DNA of 64,000 bases. It comes from Eustoma russellianum (Eukaryota > Streptophyta > Magnoliopsida > Gentianales > Gentianaceae). Where the stretch lies: NCBI GenBank assembly GCA_036186865.1, contig AP025054.1, forward strand, positions 24,482,619 to 24,546,618, given 5' to 3'. The notes under the pieces are model-generated. The model worked only from the letters and a program-made list of their open reading frames with translations, had not been told where the DNA came from and did no database searches. Positions 19,374 through 32,722 of this stretch are shown piece by piece (within the stretch, counting starts at the first letter, position 1; each line of letters starts with the position of its first letter). The translations under genes and the position numbers were made by a program.

Positions 19374-22300
19374 TGTGCCCCCTACACCGGCTCGCCCACG
19401 TACGGTGCGCCCGCCGTACTTCACTACAGAGAGTACCAGGCGTCGATTCATAACATATCGTAGTCCATAACAAGGTGCGTAGACTTTCATGCTTACACAT
19501 CATCAAGTAAGCAAAAACTGAGGCAGAATTAAAAACTTCTAAATAAAAATATGCCGAATATTCATAACAGCATTTACATCAATGTTCACCAAAATAAAAG
19601 AGATGTCCCAATTTAAAATCCCATCATCAGTTCATCAAACTTAAGTCATCATACTAAAGTCCTGAAGCTATCCTCTCTCGCACGCCTATGGATAGGGAAC
19701 CCTAGGCTCGTCATCGATCCACTCGACCTTGTTCCCTGCAGGCTCTGGGAGGAAAAATAATGGGGTGAGTGACAAAGTCACCAGCAAGTATACCATAAAT
19801 AATCATGAATTAAATGGAAAGTATACACAAGAACTAGAACCCCAAAAATGTTTGGATTCGCAACATAACTGACTTTCAACTCATCATTCGTAAGGACATA
19901 GGATCATAACTTAAGAGACAAGGAATCATATTAAGATCATAACTTAGGAGATATTAAACTATATCATCATAGCCTCACTAATAGTACATCAATCACTCGA
20001 CCAGCCATAGACAAATGCAGTATGTATGCTAATGCATATGTGATGCATCATGACAAAATATGAGAATAAGTTCTTTCATTCTTTCTTTCAAAACATCATT
20101 GTTAATGAAACGAGAGGAGTGAGTATTCAGATTTATTATATCCGGATCTGAGGCGGTCATATCATTCCCTTCAGATCTATTATGTCCGGATCTTAAAACG
20201 GTCATACAAACAATCATCGTCATCAGGTCTATTCTCTCCGGGCCTGAACAGTCGTAATCATCATAACCAGGTCTACTCTCTCCGGGTCTGTACAGTCATA
20301 ATCATCATACCTAGGCCTATTCCCTCTGGGCCTGTATGGTCATAATCATCATCATATCAATTAACCCCGGATCTGTAGCGGGTTGTGCTGGCTAGAATTA
20401 AATGGTACCAATGGAAATTGTTCTTTTCAAACTGAAGTCTTTTCTTTGAAAGCCTTTTTTCATCGTTCGTTGTCATAAAATAAGTTTCATAAATCATGCA
20501 AATGATGATGATGCAATGTATGACGTGCAACATTAAATTCATGATTAGATGCATCACGTAATACTCATCCTGCCTTGTTCTTTAAGTTGGAAAAATTTCC
20601 AGAATTAATGTTCTGTTCATGCGGCCCTCAACCTCACAATTCGGGACTCTTTTCATAACCTCTAGTCATACACATGCATAATGGAGTCTTATTTACTTGC
20701 CATAAAATTTTCGTAACGTTTCAAGATATAGAAGACTCTTAAATCATTAAGTTACCAAACAAAGTACTGCTGAATCCAAACACAGTACCCGTCTTTACCT
20801 TTACTTTAAGTCCATAAAAACCTTATTTAATTTGGGATAACACCTGGAAAACATAGTAGACACATCAAGAAGTAATATACATAGGCCCAAATAGTTAATA
20901 CATGTCCAAAACCACAAGACTAAGGCCTCTCAACTTCTTCCATATTTCTGTCCTGTTTTCCAATTTTGTAACGCCAACTTCGATTCAGTAGTTACCCATC
21001 AAAACAACTATTCCAAGTTGATTAATTTACATAGACATGCTCATCTATGTCCTAAGTAATTTCTATAAAAATTCCAGGGCAATCTAATAGGTTTAAAGGG
21101 GTCATTTAATTACTTTCCTAAGACTAGGTACATGAAGAATCTGGATTGACCAACTGTTACTAAAAATTTCATTGCGGATGAACAACAAGTCCTTTTTCCG
21201 AAATTCGAACTCACAGATCTAATAACCACACAGGGCTAACATCCTACTAAAAATCAGCTCGTTTTCACATTCCTAAGGTCCATTTTCGGGTCACAAAACA
21301 CGTCACATAATTCAGATAGTTCCAGTAGTTTTCCCCTTTTTGTCTTTTTTCATGCCAAGTGGTTACTAACTCAATTCATTCATCTAAAATGACTTACTAT
21401 CTACCATATACACCTTTTATTATCGATATTCTAGGTTCTATAACATTTAATAGGTTACATACGGTACATCCAAAACAGTTTTGAACTTACACCCATCATC
21501 ATTGTACACTTTGTACCAAATAAAGTCTACCTTTAGCATAACTAAAATATAGGTCACACCATCCCCAAAACAGCCCGTTTCTTACCCTTAGAGAAATTCT
21601 CTTTCTGTTTTTAAAGTTAGTATGATACATTCATATAATATATCATACAACTTTCTTACATCTTTTTCTCCACAAGCTATATTCTTCACAAAAATAAATG
21701 ATTATTCCTACTAAAATATAGGTCACACCATCCCCAAAACAGCCCGTTTCTTACCCTTAGAGAAATTCTCTTTCCGTTTTTAAAGTGAGTATGATACGTT
21801 CATATAATATATCATACAACTTTCTTACATCTTTTGCTCCACATGCTATATTCTTCACAAAAATAAATGATCATTCCTACTATCTTTAATCTTACCATGT
21901 TTGTCTTGGACATCCTACACATTCATATTCAATGTAGGCAAAGAACACACCTTTGCAAGAATTTCATACATGCAAGCCACTTTTCTTAAGGAACACTAAG
22001 CTCTCATGCTTCATGCTTAATACTTCCCAACTAAGATTAAATCTTAATAATAACTAGTCATTCAAGCATACACTTCCACACATAAGTCAAGAGCATTTAG
22101 AGTATACTTGACTTTTGGATCTTAGAGCTTCCTTCTTGCTTCAAACTTGTTTGAAATAAGGTGAAGTTTCCTCCAACCTCTTCCTAACATACACAGTTTT
22201 GGAAGAATAGTGCAGATAGATGTTAGTCATTATTTAATCATACAATAAAGCTTAGTTTGAGGCTAGATTGTTTACCAATTTGAAGATTTATTGGGGGTTG

Positions 22301-23500
22301 AGATGAATCCAACGCACTAAGAAGCTAACCTCTCTTAGTAACTTGAAAACCTTCACCTAATGGCCATTTAGAGGCCACAGTTTCAACAACAAAGGAAGGT
22401 ACCGTGTGAGATTCACCATTTGAAGTATGGAATTCACTTGAGAAAGTTAATATGTAACTTACCTAGACAAGACTTGAACTTGAAGATGGTTCTTGGGTCT
22501 CCTTGGCTCAAGGTTGGCCGTGTGAGAGGAATGGGGAAGGGATTGCTCAAGTGTGTAGGGAGTCTTGGTTCTTTTGCTTTTTGTGAGTCCTTGAATAGTT
22601 GAATATAAGAGAAGATTCTAGGGCTCTTGGATGTAGTTTTTCCTTCAATGGCTAAGGTGTAGCCGTTGGAAACCTTAGGGAAGAGAGACTTTTCCTTTAC
22701 ATGGTTTTTCTCATTAGGGCTTACTACCATTACTAACTTGAGTTACTTTTGGGGTGTGGTTAAGATAAAGTGACTCTAGTAAGGTTTAAGGTGTCTCTTG
22801 GCTTTCCTCATGGTTAACCGGCGGTGGGAGCCCTTTAGCATGCTTCATCATGCTTTAGTTGCTTTTGAGGGTGTTTAAATTAATAGTTACTAAGTAGTTG
22901 GAGAAGAGGTTGATGGTAAAGTTGATCCCATAATTCCTCCATTTCCTTGTAGCTTACGGTTTTAGTGAATTACCATCCTTAAAATTATATCATATTATGA
23001 CTACTACATGCATAAACTACTTTATAATATTGCTTTAGTAAGCATTTAAAGTTAGTAGTTGAGGTCTTTTAGCAAAAGTAGTCTCATACCCCCTAATTAT
23101 GTCTCTTAACGGGCGGTTGGGGGAAGAGAAAAGTAATATTTTTCCCTTTTTCCTTTATAAATCTCCATTTAGTAGGATACTAAATGCTAATGTAAACTTT
23201 TCATGCTTACTTTAAGAAGACTTCTAAGGGTTAGTTGGCTTGTAAGAGACAACCCTATTATAGTATCTCCAAGACCCTTATGGCCGAGATTTATGAATGA
23301 TCTTGGGAGGGTAAAGCTGTCATCTCACATACTTCATTAGACATGCTTGTGTCATTTCCATTTTTATAGAATTTACCTTAAGGAAAAATAATTGAAGCAG
23401 TCGTAATAAAACTTAATGAAATGTACTTGAAGGATCTAACTTTTCAATAGTTCATTATACAAGTCTCAAGTACAATATGGTTTTTCGTTGGGGTACAACA
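19374..23500 (-). repeat. 5' LTR of gypsy B
   Basis: 4127 bp; on the + strand it opens TGTGCCCCCTACACC (a mutated form of the family TGTAGCGCCCC start) and closes GGGGTACAACA. It contains the hairpin minisatellite at about 20120-20350 and a 169-bp tandem duplication at 21541-21878. Small frames within it are not genes. Confidence 0.9.
21541..21878. repeat. 169-bp tandem duplication inside the B 5' LTR
   Basis: 21541-21709 and 21710-21878 are near-identical copies starting ACTAAAATATAGGTCAC. The 3' LTR has one copy only (near 14945-15115), so the duplication arose after B integrated, or only in this LTR. Confidence 0.88.
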
Positions 23501-24203
23501 AAACTAGATAAAGATGAACATGAAAAAGATTTTGATAATGCTTTATATAGGTCTATGATTGGTTCTTTGCTATATCTTACTGCAAGTAGACCTGATATCA
23601 TGGTTAGTGTGTGTATGTGTGCACGTTTTCAAAGTCAACCTAAAGTGTCTCATTATAATGCTGTGAAAAGAATATTTCGATATATTAAGCACACACCCAA
23701 TTTGGTATGATAAAGATTGTGAATTTGACTTGGATGCTTATACCGACGCAGATTATGGTGGATGTAAAATTGATAGAAAAAGCACAAGTGGCACTTTTCA
23801 ATTTATAAGAAATACATTAATTTAATGCCTTTCTAAAAAGCATGCAAGTGTAGCCTTATCCATTACCGAAGCTGAATACATGGAACTTAGTCTTTGTTGT
23901 ACACAATTACTATGGTTAAAACAACAAATTTCAGATTTTGGTATCACAGTAAATCATGTTCCAATCTATTGTGATAGTATGAGTGTCATAAACCTATCTA
24001 AGAACCCCGTACTACACTCTAAGGCCAAGCATATAGAAGTTTGATATCACTTCCTTCGTGATCACGTAAATAATGGTGATATTATCATAGATCACGTATG
24101 CACAGAGGCACAAGTAACAAATATCTTCACTAAGGCACTAAATCAAGCCACGTATGACAATCTTCGTTCTAAATTAGGCATGATTTCTGCTGATTTGATT
24201 TGA
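23501..24203 (+). pseudogene. copia pol C-terminus (RT end and RNase H), frameshift and two stops
   Basis: Starts at TKLDKDEH and follows the A pol closely to the KHTPN region, where a deletion near 23700 shifts the frame. RNase H then continues with AYTDADYGGCKIDRKSTSG, TEAEYMELSLCC and YCDSMSVINLSKNP. Stops occur at 23823-23825 (position of the Ser in the ISW motif) and 24042-24044 (Arg in the VRYHF block), and the natural terminator is TGA at 24201-24203. The C to T type changes at both stops fit decay of a methylated repeat. Confidence 0.92.
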
Positions 24204-24249
24204 TATTTCTTTCCATATTTACATGCACTTTTGATTGTCTTTCCAAAAT

Positions 24250-24410
24250 AAAGGGGGAGAGAGTGCATGATTTCAGGGGAAGAGAGAGATTGATTGCACA
24301 AATCAAGGGGGAGAGAATTCAAAAATTGAATTTGTGCACGATTGGAGGGGGACCAATCAAATTTAAATCATGTACTAAGATTACTTTGTAAATCATCAAA
24401 AGAGGAAGAT
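24250..24410 (+). promoter_or_regulatory. decayed polypurine tract array of Sirevirus C
   Basis: GGGGGAG boxes remain near 24254 and 24308, and weaker forms (GGGGAAG, GAGGGGGAC) between them and the LTR. The final tract before the LTR has decayed to AAAAGAGGAAGAT. Same layout as in A. Confidence 0.75.
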
Positions 24411-27353
24411 TGTTGAGAAAAAGGGTTTGAGTGATTCACAAAATGCATGATTTAAATAACGTGTACTAAAGAAATGCATGACACGTTTTATGACTTGACA
24501 CGTTTTTGCATGAAAACCTGTCTTATATAGTTTATATATAATGTTGTCGTACTAACAAGCCATGAAACTTTAAAGCTTACATCAAATGGAAAACATTTGT
24601 TGTGTTTGAACTATTTTCAGGTGCCACCATTAATGAACTAAACTAGTTCATTAAGTGAAGTACTTAGTTAAATGAACTAAGTAGTTCATTAAATGAAGAT
24701 ATTTGGAAAAAGCACAAAGGCAACAAATTGAAGAATGTAAAGTCTTCCCCTTCTCTTATCACACGCTTTTACACACACATATATATATATATTCAGTTTT
24801 TTTAAAAAGGCACTATACATATATATTCCAACATACTACCAACACGTTATATAATTTACGAACGTATGTTAACATCACACCATATACTTATCTCATTTTT
24901 ATGAGTATATTCAAGTCTTAAATCATATGATATAAGTCATGGTGATGACAAAACTATTACGACACGTTACAAGGTTTTAAACCAAAAATTGTCGTATCGG
25001 GTGACGACCGAAACTTCGCCAACGTGTCATGTACTTGCCATATATAGATGGCCAGCCCCTACACTTCAAAAATGGTCACAAATTTCGTGGCTTACATGGT
25101 ATATTCAGGCGCAAAATCATTCTATGTTGGCACACACAAATCACCACCAATTAAGGCCAAATTGTGGAGATTCCAAATTCATCTTTTCAAGCACATGGGG
25201 CGCCACTTACTTCAGCCTTTAGATCTGAATTTTAAAGTTATTCTATGTATATTATGTGTGAAATAATATATATAACATGTGCAAAAAGTTGGATTTTAAT
25301 CGGAGAAAAATCGCGTAATCGACAAAAGTTGAAAATTCGGTTTTCTACGAACACGACACATGGAACGTTTTTGGAATGACATATAAAATGTATCTAGACA
25401 CTTTTTACATATTCAATACATGCTAAAGTGTTCTAGAAATATCAATTTAGGGCTGATTGGAACATACCATATGTTTATAATTATTGTGCACTATTTTATA
25501 AAGTTTACAAAAATAAATTCAGCACATGTTCAAGCCTTGTCACACGTCTATCTCAGCCTTGATGGAGACTATGTGGAGCTTAGTTGGCATCTTGATTGGT
25601 CAAGAATGGAGTGTACAAGGTTGGTGACATAAAGAAAAGAGCTACACAAGGTAATAGTTCAAACTATGTCATATATGTGACACATGCTGAAAATTCAGCA
25701 TGTGTAAATAAGGTCGGCCGATTTTTAGTGATTAATTGTGACATATTTACCTCTTCAATTTCAATTGATTGATTTGATGATATTATAGAAATAATTTGAA
25801 GATATTTGAAATATCACACATGCTGAAAATTTCAGCATGTGTTGAATGAATATGGCCGAAAACTTGGTCTTAAATTTAACATATTTGATTCTTCATTCTA
25901 AAGGGATTAATGTAATACCAATATGGTAACAATTTGAACATGTCTAGAATATTGCACATGCTGAAAATTTCAGCATGTGATTATGTGAGTTTGCCGATTT
26001 TATTGAAGTAAATGGGGATCAATTTGTCTTGCAAATTTTATTGGATTGATTATGTGACTTTGGGCAATATTTTAAACACTAATTTGGCACATGTTTTAAG
26101 TGTAATGTTCAGATTTGTACAGTCATCAAATGATGACAAATCTCATCCAATCAATGAGTGCCAAGTAAGCAAGGCCAAGATGATCATCCAATGAAGTGTT
26201 GCCAAGTAAGCAAGCTGATGTCAAGGACTTAAAAGATAATTTCCAAGGGGAAGAAAAGGCTAAGAGGGGACGGCCACACTTGATAAAAAGGAGAGAAGAA
26301 GTGCAAATCAAATACAAGACAAGTCTTACAAATCCAAGAGTGAAAAATGTTTCATACTCTCCTTCTTCTACACTTCTTTCTTATTCTCTCTCAAAGCCTG
26401 TTGTATTCATACTCATACATATTGTATAGGATTCATATAAACTACCATACACGCTATATTGTTGTAAAAGGTTAATGAAGGTGTGATCAATCCTTCATCC
26501 GCTCGGTGGTGGTGTTCGTGATCATTGTGATTGTTTGTAAGGTTTGTAAAGTGTTGGAGTTGGTGTATAACTCCATCAACCTTGTGTGGTAAGGTGTTAT
26601 TTTGTTTAGTGGTGACCGAGGAAGGTGTCCTCGAAGACTGGAGTAGGTTGATTTAACCAAACCAGTATAAAATTCCTTGTGTTCTCTACTTTTCAGCACT
26701 TTACTTTCAGTTTCTAGCACAGTGTATCATTTTCATTACGATCTTAAAAAGAGCAAATGAATTTAAAAACTCACGAAACTTTCCAGAAACATAGCCACAT
26801 GTTTTAAGTTTCATTTGGAAAAATTTTCAACCCTTTTGGATAAGTATAAGTCATTCAAACTTCAATAGTTCTGAGACTAGTGCAGTCTGATTTTTAGACT
26901 TGTAAAGGTTGAGACTTTGAACTTATTTGACTAACTTTCCAAAGGAATTTTTCAAAAATGTTGCAACCCAATTAAATAAACATATTAAGGGGTGTGTCAT
27001 TAAATTTTCGGACCATTTGGAACCACGGTTTAATCGGAATAAAGTTTTTAAATGAGACTACCGTTTCTGGTAGATATGCGCAATTTGACCACCAACGATT
27101 TTTCAAATGGTTAAAGGTTGAATTTTTATGTGAAATTTTTAGGAGATACTCAGAACATCTTAGACTACAATCTACCCAAATTACAGAATTTTTGAAGACC
27201 TGTAACCTAGTTTTTCAAATGTCACAAAACAGGTCCTGAAAACAGAAACTGTTTTCAGAAGTTGGGTTTTTGGATTAATACAATTTTAAAAACCAAATTT
27301 TTCGCACCCACTATTCAACCCCTCCCTTATAGTGGTGCCTTGCAGGTCCTACA
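24411..27353 (+). repeat. 3' LTR of Sirevirus C
   Basis: 2943 bp, opening TGTTGAG and closing CCTACA. It keeps the same landmarks as the A LTR in the same order, including the AACTAAGTAGTTCATTA region, three TGCTGAAA/TTTCAGCA palindromes (25681, 25817, 25955) and GCCTTGCAG before the end. No gene is seen in it. Confidence 0.9.
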
Positions 27354-27914
27354 GATAGAATTGTAAAATAAGTTAGAGATATTAGTCTTATTAGCGATAT
27401 GGATCGATAGTGATAAGCGCACAACATGGTAGGGGAGATATTGGAATAAGAAATTATTACAAAACGCCAGTTAAGGGTTGATCAATTGGAAATCAAGTTA
27501 CTGGACGCGAACTGAACATGTTTGAATCGAAAAAAGAATAAGCATGAACAAAAAATGGTTGACATATGAGTATGGATTTAACCAAGTTAGAATTAGCATT
27601 GAAATAATCAAGTAAGGAAGATGAATGATCAAAGTAGCGCAGCGGAAGCATGGGAGCTAGAAGTGCTCCTAGTGTTTAATTTTAAAGTTCTCAAATATAG
27701 AATGGATACCTAGGTAACTAAATAATCAAATTCTCAAATAGAGCTATGTATGTTATGATGTTAGAAAAGCATGTCCAAATGCTAAAATCAGTACATTAGA
27801 TTATGGATAATATTCGAGACAAGCGATAGGTGAAAACTCAGTAGAGCTACAATAAACACATGATCATGACCCAACTCACAAGTTTTGAGGACGAAAGTTG
27901 TAAGGGGGGAGGAA
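27354..27914 (+). mobile_element. 3' internal remnant of + strand gypsy element D
   Basis: Non-coding as far as I can see. It ends with GTTTTGAGGACGAAAGTTG and a TAAGGGGGGAGGAA purine tract (27901-27914), the standard 3' end of a gypsy internal region. The - strand end of element E reads the same way (GAGGACGAAAC then TAAGGGGGGAAA). It starts abruptly at the Sirevirus C LTR, so C most likely inserted here and the rest of D lies left of the window. Confidence 0.75.
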
Positions 27915-30900
27915 CGTTACGACCCCACCCCCACAGCGTTAATGAAAGAAAACAAAGGAAAATACAAGGGAATTATGGCCTGATTGTTGTGCCATGATTA
28001 GCGGCATAGTTAAAATTTTCAGAATGGACTAAAATAAATAAATTAAACCTTATGTAACAACTAATTTGGTAAATGAGTAAATGAAAATAAAGTAGTAACC
28101 AAAAGTATGTCCTATAATTAAATAAATGGAAAAGGTAAAGTCAAAACATAGAAAAGTTAGTAGGTTAAAAAACGTGTCCTACTCTAACCCCAATATACCA
28201 TGGACCACACTTATTTAGTTAGCGTTAGTGGGAGAATATTTTGCTTCCTTTCTTATTAGTATTCTTACAGTATTCCACCTTCAACCAACCAAAATACATG
28301 CAACTTTTCATCTTGTCATTTTCTCCCGAATTTCAAACATAATCATTTCTATTCTTGTCTCCAACATACAAGAAACACAAAGAATTCTAGTCTTACACTC
28401 CGCTTTCTCAACCAATCTCCTCTCATGCATTTCTTACAATCATTCCCTCCATCTCTTTTCCTTCATGCTGAAGATTCTTTACTTCCCCCATTCTTCCATG
28501 GAGATTTCGGCCACCTATACATAAGGGGGTAAGAAATTCCATTTCATCCCCATTCTCCTCATTTCACTTTGCATTCCCATTAGAATGCTTCCTCATTCTA
28601 CCAAGCATAAATCCAAGTTTCAAGAACATCTCTTCTTCTCCTAAGATACTTCCAAAATCACTTAAGTTTTAGCCACTCCTAAAACATACAAATTCATCCA
28701 CCTATCCCATCCACTTTCTTCCATTCCCATAAGCTTATGGGGAAGAATTCCTCCACCATCATAAGCACCAAAAAATTTCGGTTATTACATAACAGAAAAG
28801 GAGGGAATCTTTTCTTACTACAGCTCATTTTCTAACCATTCACAATGCATGCAAACCATTCACTTTTACTATCTTTTTCTTTGCCTACTAAAGAAACATC
28901 ATGAAGATTCCTTCTCTATTTCTTTCTTCAAAATCTCAGCCATAGAGAAAAGTAAAGAGAAGACTTTTTCTCCTCTATCTTATTTTACCTCATCCCACTT
29001 TAACTTTACTCTGTTCTAATTCCACTGCTTTTTCTCAATCGATTGGTTGACATGCAACTCTTTATACCCATCAATTCACCTCTCCCCAACCAAGAAAATA
29101 GATGGAATTCTTTTTTCCCACTAACCCCTCAAATATCTTGGCCAAACATGAAGAAGGAAGATGCACCACATTTTCATCCACTTTCTTCCAAGGTAACTTT
29201 AAAAAAAATTCAATTCCTCCATTCTCGGTATATCTTGGCTAAGTCAAGCAAGTGAAGACATACTCTTCTCTTCATCATTTCCAAGCCAAAGAAATCCTCT
29301 CCACTCCAAGATAACCTCAAGCCTTTTCTTTTCTTCTTCAAGACACCTTCAAGATTTCAAACTCTCTCCACAACAGAGGCCACTATCAAAGCAAGAAGGA
29401 GAAATTGTTTTGATCTTACAACACCTAGATTCCAACCAGCACCAAGACATGCAATCCCTCCTTCAATCATAGCCCTTCTCCTTATTCACATGAAAAACTC
29501 ATGATTAAGAATCTCCCTTTCATGAGACATAACTCTTGGACAAAATGACAAGAGGAGGGGAAAACTCCTTATTTGCACTTCAAGGACAAAACAAGTCCTA
29601 GTTCCTTCTAAGAACACCTTAGGCTTTCATATTCTCTTCCAAAGACATATTCATCTCCTCTCTAAGACCCCAAACCCGTGACCTTCCCCAAGGAAGGAAA
29701 TAGGAACATTTCTTAAATTCTATGTGAGGAAAAGAGACATGCAAGCTTAGGAATCTTGCTTCTAACACTTGAGGTATGATTTTATTTAAGGATTGACGAT
29801 ATGAACCTTTAAGTATTCTTATCTTGAGATGCTCACCTCACTTTCTTTTCTTGGCCTTAGGCCATGTACAATTCTAAGGGAAGGAAGAAGAATTCTTTTC
29901 TATTTTTAGGCTAAGTCCAAGAACGAGGCAAGTACTCTTCTTCGTTTCTTCATGTATGTTGCAAAACCTATAATTTATGCTCACTTATAAAATTGGATCA
30001 TGCTTGAATATGTTAAAATGATATTTCTACCATGATCATGAAAATAAAATTGTTCTTGCTTGCTAAATTTTTGAAGACTTGTGTGATTCTTGATCATAGG
30101 CATGTTTAAGATTAGGGTGATATTAAAATGTGGCATGCATGTGAAATTCATGATAGGTATAGGCCTCATATACATATGCATGTCATATACAATGGCAGAT
30201 TAAGCATGCATTTTCATTTCATGAAAAAGTGTTGGTTATATGTTACACTTTATTGAAAAAGTGTACTAAGGACCACACTTTGCATCATTTTTCTGTATGT
30301 TTTCATGTTGATCATCACATGTATATTTTTCCTTGATGTTTAGTGTTTATCCATGTTGATGGTCATGATTTAGCATCATTGCGGTGCATAATAATTTATG
30401 CTATAATGCATGGCCATAAAAGATTATTTCTTTGATGATCATCATGTCATTTTTATGCATTTTCATCCAAAGATGGGGCTGTTTTGATCTCCATAATTAG
30501 GCATGATTCATCACAATGATTTTGATATGTAATCTTGATGATCATGGCCTAACGATGTGTATTTTCATGGGCTTTATCCTCATATGTACTGCATGTGATT
30601 TTCATCATGATCATCACCATGATCGTGATTCTTATGTTCATGATTGTGGTGGAAATTACCATGCATGAGTCAATATATGTTAATATCACAAGTTAATGCA
30701 TTATCATGGCAAAAATTCATGATACGTTGAAGCGCTAAAGGGGTATGATCATCTTGCATGTATGATGTGATGAACAAGTTGAAAATTATGTGTGTATGTG
30801 TGGACATGCATTCGGCCAAGTGTCCTTAAACGTATACCAATGATGCTCTTGAGTATTTACTCGATTACATATATGTAATGGTATATATATTACATATTGT

Positions 30901-32525
30901 ATAGGGGACTAACTAAAATAAGTGACAAATAAGTAAAGTGAAGAAAAGACAAAATGTAACAAGTCCAAATACGGGGCTGTTTTAGTAATTTGGCCAAGGG
31001 CACCTAAAGGGGAAAAATGGTATTTACTCCATTTCATAATATATAGAAAAGTGGGCTGAATGAAAGACCATAAGATAAGATAAAGAAATGGAAAAAATAA
31101 GATAGAGATCTGGTGGTTAAAGCCTAAAAATGGGCTGTTTTGGAGGGCTTAAACCAAGAGTACCCTAAGAAAGGCAAAATTGGTATTTCACCTAAGTTAT
31201 GATATGAAACATGAGCCAAACATTGGTCTTAAATGCTGAAGGTATGAGATGCTTAAAATTAGACCAAAACTGAGCATACATGCATACCTACATCGAACAA
31301 GTTTTGAAACAAAAAGTTTTATCATAAGACACGTTTTTTACAAAATGTTTTATCACATAAAATGTTTTAAAAAAATTTTTACGTGTAATGAACCGTACGA
31401 CAAGATGAATGATTCCAACGACTTATGTATGTTATGTTTTACAATGTTACGTTATGTTATGGTGCGTCGGCCTGACATCGGGTCCTCGGAGAGGATGTCA
31501 GGGGCATAGTTTTATGTTATGGTAGAGTGTAACACAGCGTCCAAAATCCAGGATCTCCACCATAACGCGTTACCATTAGATCCATGTACATATGATGTAA
31601 CACTGTTGTTGGACCACCGGGATTCATATTTTATGCATGGAACTATATGTGGAGTCATTCGGTATGTCGTGTGTTACCATTGTTACGATTTATAGCCAAT
31701 TTACGAAAATATCATGTTTACAAAAGTTGCAAAATGATACGAACATGTTTTGTTTTGAAACATTTTATGACATATGAACCATTTAAAAACTTGCATGAGA
31801 ATTTGACATAAATTCTGAGCTCTCATCACTTACGCATCCTTCATCCATTAGTATGATAGAAAGTTGGGCTTGAGAGAGACACCTAGAATTGGGACTTAGC
31901 ATAATTTATGATTTGAAAAATTAATGATGCCTAAGTGATAATTAGTCCTTCAAAATATTGATAAGTGAGCGTTTAGACTTTTTCTTTTTTATGCAGTTTA
32001 TTGGCTTATACGGTGCTTATGTTACCTGCTTTACTTGTCACTCTACTTGTAAATGGAGACGTGTTATGTTCATTACTTTACTGCATTTATTTTTCTATCA
32101 CGTCTCCTATGCATGATCTACATGACGAACCCGGGCGGAGATACTCGCTGGGCGATGCATTATCGCTCACTCCTTATTTTACCATCTTATAGAGCCTCGA
32201 GACCCTAAGCTGGACTTCATAGTTGACGAGGCGGGGGTAGGATACCATGAGCAGAAGTCGGCCCAGCTGATTTAGACTTGTACTTTTGTTATCCCTGACA
32301 TGTACCTCTTTCCCTTATGTATTAATGACATTATGTTGTACTTGTATTTAGTATGATGTATGTTACATGTCCCTTATGTTTTATTCTGTCTATTTATGAT
32401 GCTTCCGATATTCGATATATGTTTATGTTGAATTGCATATAGATGTTATCGACGCCTGGTACTTCTCTTAGCGGAGTACAGCGGATGCATCGTAGCGAGA
32501 CTTTAGTCCCGGGCGGGGCGCTACA
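27915..32525 (+). repeat. LTR of gypsy D, + orientation, 4.6 kb
   Basis: Starts CGTTACGACCCCA right after the purine tract (first base T changed to C) and ends GGCGGGGCGCTACA. Its last about 80 bases (GACGCCTGGTACTTCTC...) match the reverse complement of the TGTAGCGCC end of the E, F, G and H LTRs, so it belongs to the same superfamily in opposite orientation. The middle is strongly diverged. TA and CAT-rich runs are frequent; no gene is supported. Confidence 0.8.
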
Positions 32526-32722
32526 AATAGACATAAGCATCATATAACCATATAAAGTGCGGAAAATAAAGTCACAACTGAACTTATCTAAATTTCCATA
32601 TTAGATCATCACTTACTTGTTCAATCTATTTCAAATCCATGTCTTATGTTAAATCCCAATTCATTATGTTCCTATCAAGTGCCATTTTCCATTTGTTAAA
32701 CTTCGTCATATAGAAGGCTTAT
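32526..32722. other. unassigned 197-bp flank between D and E
   Basis: No coding frame or repeat match seen. It lies just outside the D LTR and just before the E LTR, so it may be the oldest, pre-insertion DNA in the window. Its last five bases, CTTAT, are the expected target duplication of E. Confidence 0.5.

Larger units (their letters stand above)
13621..23500 (-). mobile_element. Ty3/gypsy element B (Tekay-like), truncated, hosting Sirevirus A
   Basis: Read on the - strand: 5' LTR 23500-19374, primer site, degenerate gag, protease and partial RT, then 3' LTR 16750-13621, whose outer part is separated by the insertion of Sirevirus A. The internal region ends in mid-RT, so RNase H, integrase and the polypurine tract are gone. 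Sequence to the right (from 23501, AAACT) is copia pol of element C, showing that B inserted into C. Assignment to the Tekay/Del branch rests on RT wording such as RPSVSSWGAPVLFVKKKDGS, the initiator Met primer site and similarity to element G, which retains a chromodomain. Confidence 0.88.
23501..27353 (+). mobile_element. Sirevirus C, 3' part (RNase H to LTR), interrupted by gypsy B
   Basis: Begins in copia pol exactly where gypsy B ends and runs through the pol stop, purine-rich tract and a complete LTR. Its pol and LTR are clearly related to Sirevirus A but more diverged and broken, so C is older. The left part of C should lie beyond the window start, on the far side of B and A. The base run GATAG at 27354-27358 would be the right target duplication. 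Confidence 0.88.

Noticed and set aside
22434..22730. 98-codon frame on the - strand
   Set aside because: Within the B 5' LTR; no start context, no domain, and broken in the 3' LTR.
28228..28524. 98-codon + strand frame near the start of LTR D
   Set aside because: Low-complexity Ser/Phe/Leu-rich translation of LTR sequence with no recognisable feature or partner.
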